This document shows positions 63,344 through 64,000 of a stretch of DNA of 64,000 bases, piece by piece. The notes below the pieces were generated by a model. That model did not search any database and had not been told where the DNA came from. It saw only the letters and a program-made list of their open reading frames with translations. Source of the stretch: Arthrobacter sp. SLBN-100 (GTDB lineage: Bacteria > Actinomycetota > Actinomycetes > Actinomycetales > Micrococcaceae); assembly GCF_006715305.1 (NCBI RefSeq), contig NZ_VFMY01000001.1, positions 2,418,001 to 2,482,000 of the forward strand, read 5' to 3'. Position 1 is the first letter of the stretch. Each line of letters begins with the position of its first letter. Both the position numbers and the translations under genes were made by a program.

Positions 63344-63952
63344 ATGCCTACAACCCCCGAGCCGCAGGAGAAAGCCGGCACCTGGCAGCTGATGGTGGAC
63401 AACAACAAGGCCCTCCTGATCCGGAAGACCGGCAAGGACACCGCACATTGGGTCCGGAAGGCCCGCGCCGCCGGCATCCACAACGACGGCGAGCTCCGCA
63501 CCTGGATGCGGGAGGAATTCGGGGTGACCGGGTACGCCCAATACGCAGTGTCCTGGGAAATGTTCGGCTACCCGGACTTCATGCTCCGCGACGCTGACGA
63601 ACTGATCGACGGCCAGTACGCCAACCACCCTCATCTGAGGCCCATCGCCGATGCGCTCCTGGCGTGGGCCTCTGCCACTGATGGGGTGGAGATCCAGATG
63701 CGGAAGGGCTACGTGTCACTCCACAGCCGGCGGCGGAAGTTCGCCCAGGTCACCAGGACCACCAACAAGGCAGTGGACGTGACACTCCGGCTCGACGCCA
63801 CTGGGCTGGATTACCCTGTGGAGGGCAGGATCGACGCGGTCAAAACCCGCGCCGATGATCCGTTCACGCGCCGCGTCCGGCTCACGTCAGAGGACCAGGT
63901 GGATGACGAACTGCTGGAGATCCTGGCAACGGCCCTGGATCAGAACAGCTGA
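63344..63952 (+). CDS. DUF4287/DUF5655-domain protein
   Basis: 202 residues. N-terminal TGKDTAHWVRKARAAG...EEFGVTGYAQYAVSW is DUF4287-like; the C-terminal part (YVSLHSRRRKFAQVTRTTNKAVDVTLRL) is DUF5655-like. Function unknown. TACGAT lies 6 bases before the ATG; no ribosome site. The last bases of the window after it show no gene. Confidence 0.8.
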   Translation: MPTTPEPQEKAGTWQLMVDNNKALLIRKTGKDTAHWVRKARAAGIHNDGELRTWMREEFGVTGYAQYAVSWEMFGYPDFMLRDADELIDGQYANHPHLRPIADALLAWASATDGVEIQMRKGYVSLHSRRRKFAQVTRTTNKAVDVTLRLDATGLDYPVEGRIDAVKTRADDPFTRRVRLTSEDQVDDELLEILATALDQNS

Positions 63953-64000
63953 CCCCCGTCAAACCGCGACGGCGGACACCTCACCTCCCCTGACCGTCAC

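Overview
The window is high-GC actinobacterial chromosome, most likely Arthrobacter/Pseudarthrobacter (Micrococcaceae). Supporting signs are the DUF222-HNH protein, DUF3073, a clpB with an HspR-type (HAIR) operator, ECF sigma/anti-sigma pairs, a guanidine-III riboswitch ahead of a paired SMR exporter, many genes with a -10 hexamer placed for leaderless transcription, and long intergenic palindromes at gene ends. No rRNA, tRNA, CRISPR array, prophage or intact insertion sequence was recognised. Most genes look like ordinary core metabolism and transport.

Layout. 1-4.3 kb: 3' part of a DUF222-HNH gene, a DUF2231-Rieske fusion, a small monooxygenase-like protein, a cupin and a small secreted protein. 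4.4-11.7 kb: a glyoxylate/allantoin block (hyi, glxR, gcl, glycerate kinase, allB, then a winged-helix regulator). 11.8-17.3 kb: peroxiredoxin, an MFS exporter, a GvpU-like protein, a GNAT enzyme, a 39-residue membrane protein and a GAF histidine kinase whose phospho-acceptor His is Arg. 17.4-18.4 kb: uraD-uraH (urate degradation). 18.5-21.7 kb: purF-purM. 22-24.3 kb: a secreted protein, a relic of an oligopeptide permease, DUF3073 and a septum-formation-type protein. 24.3-30.9 kb: clpB with its HAIR operator, a YCII protein, and a molybdate locus (HTH-molbindin regulator, modA, modB, modC). 31-34.5 kb: DUF4031-HD, a ComB-like protein, YccF, trpF and HutD. 34.5-42.7 kb: a six-gene sugar-type ABC importer operon with a GH63-type glucosylglycerate hydrolase-like enzyme and a Gfo/Idh dehydrogenase, divergent from a ROK regulator. 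42.8-46.7 kb: ferritin, riboswitch plus SMR pair, a P-loop kinase, an aldo/keto reductase and an MBL hydrolase. 46.8-57.9 kb: DEAD-box helicase with a structured leader, a methyltransferase, three MFS carriers, an Lrp-type regulator, an M20 amidohydrolase and trmB. 58-63.2 kb: a DUF1206 protein and two ECF sigma modules with their likely outputs. The window ends with a DUF4287/DUF5655 protein.

How the genes work together. uraD/uraH (urate to allantoin), allB, and gcl-hyi-glxR-glycerate kinase (glyoxylate to phosphoglycerate) are parts of one purine-nitrogen route. The hyi and uraD promoters carry the same TTCC-N7-GGAA operator at the same distance from the -10, which suggests a common regulator. 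Uricase and allantoicase are not in the window. The importer operon plausibly takes up and splits glucosylglycerate or a related compatible solute, with the ROK protein as its repressor acting on a palindrome that overlaps the promoter -10. The first ECF module has two divergent promoters with identical hexamers and spacing, so the sigma factor probably drives itself and the lipoprotein gene opposite.
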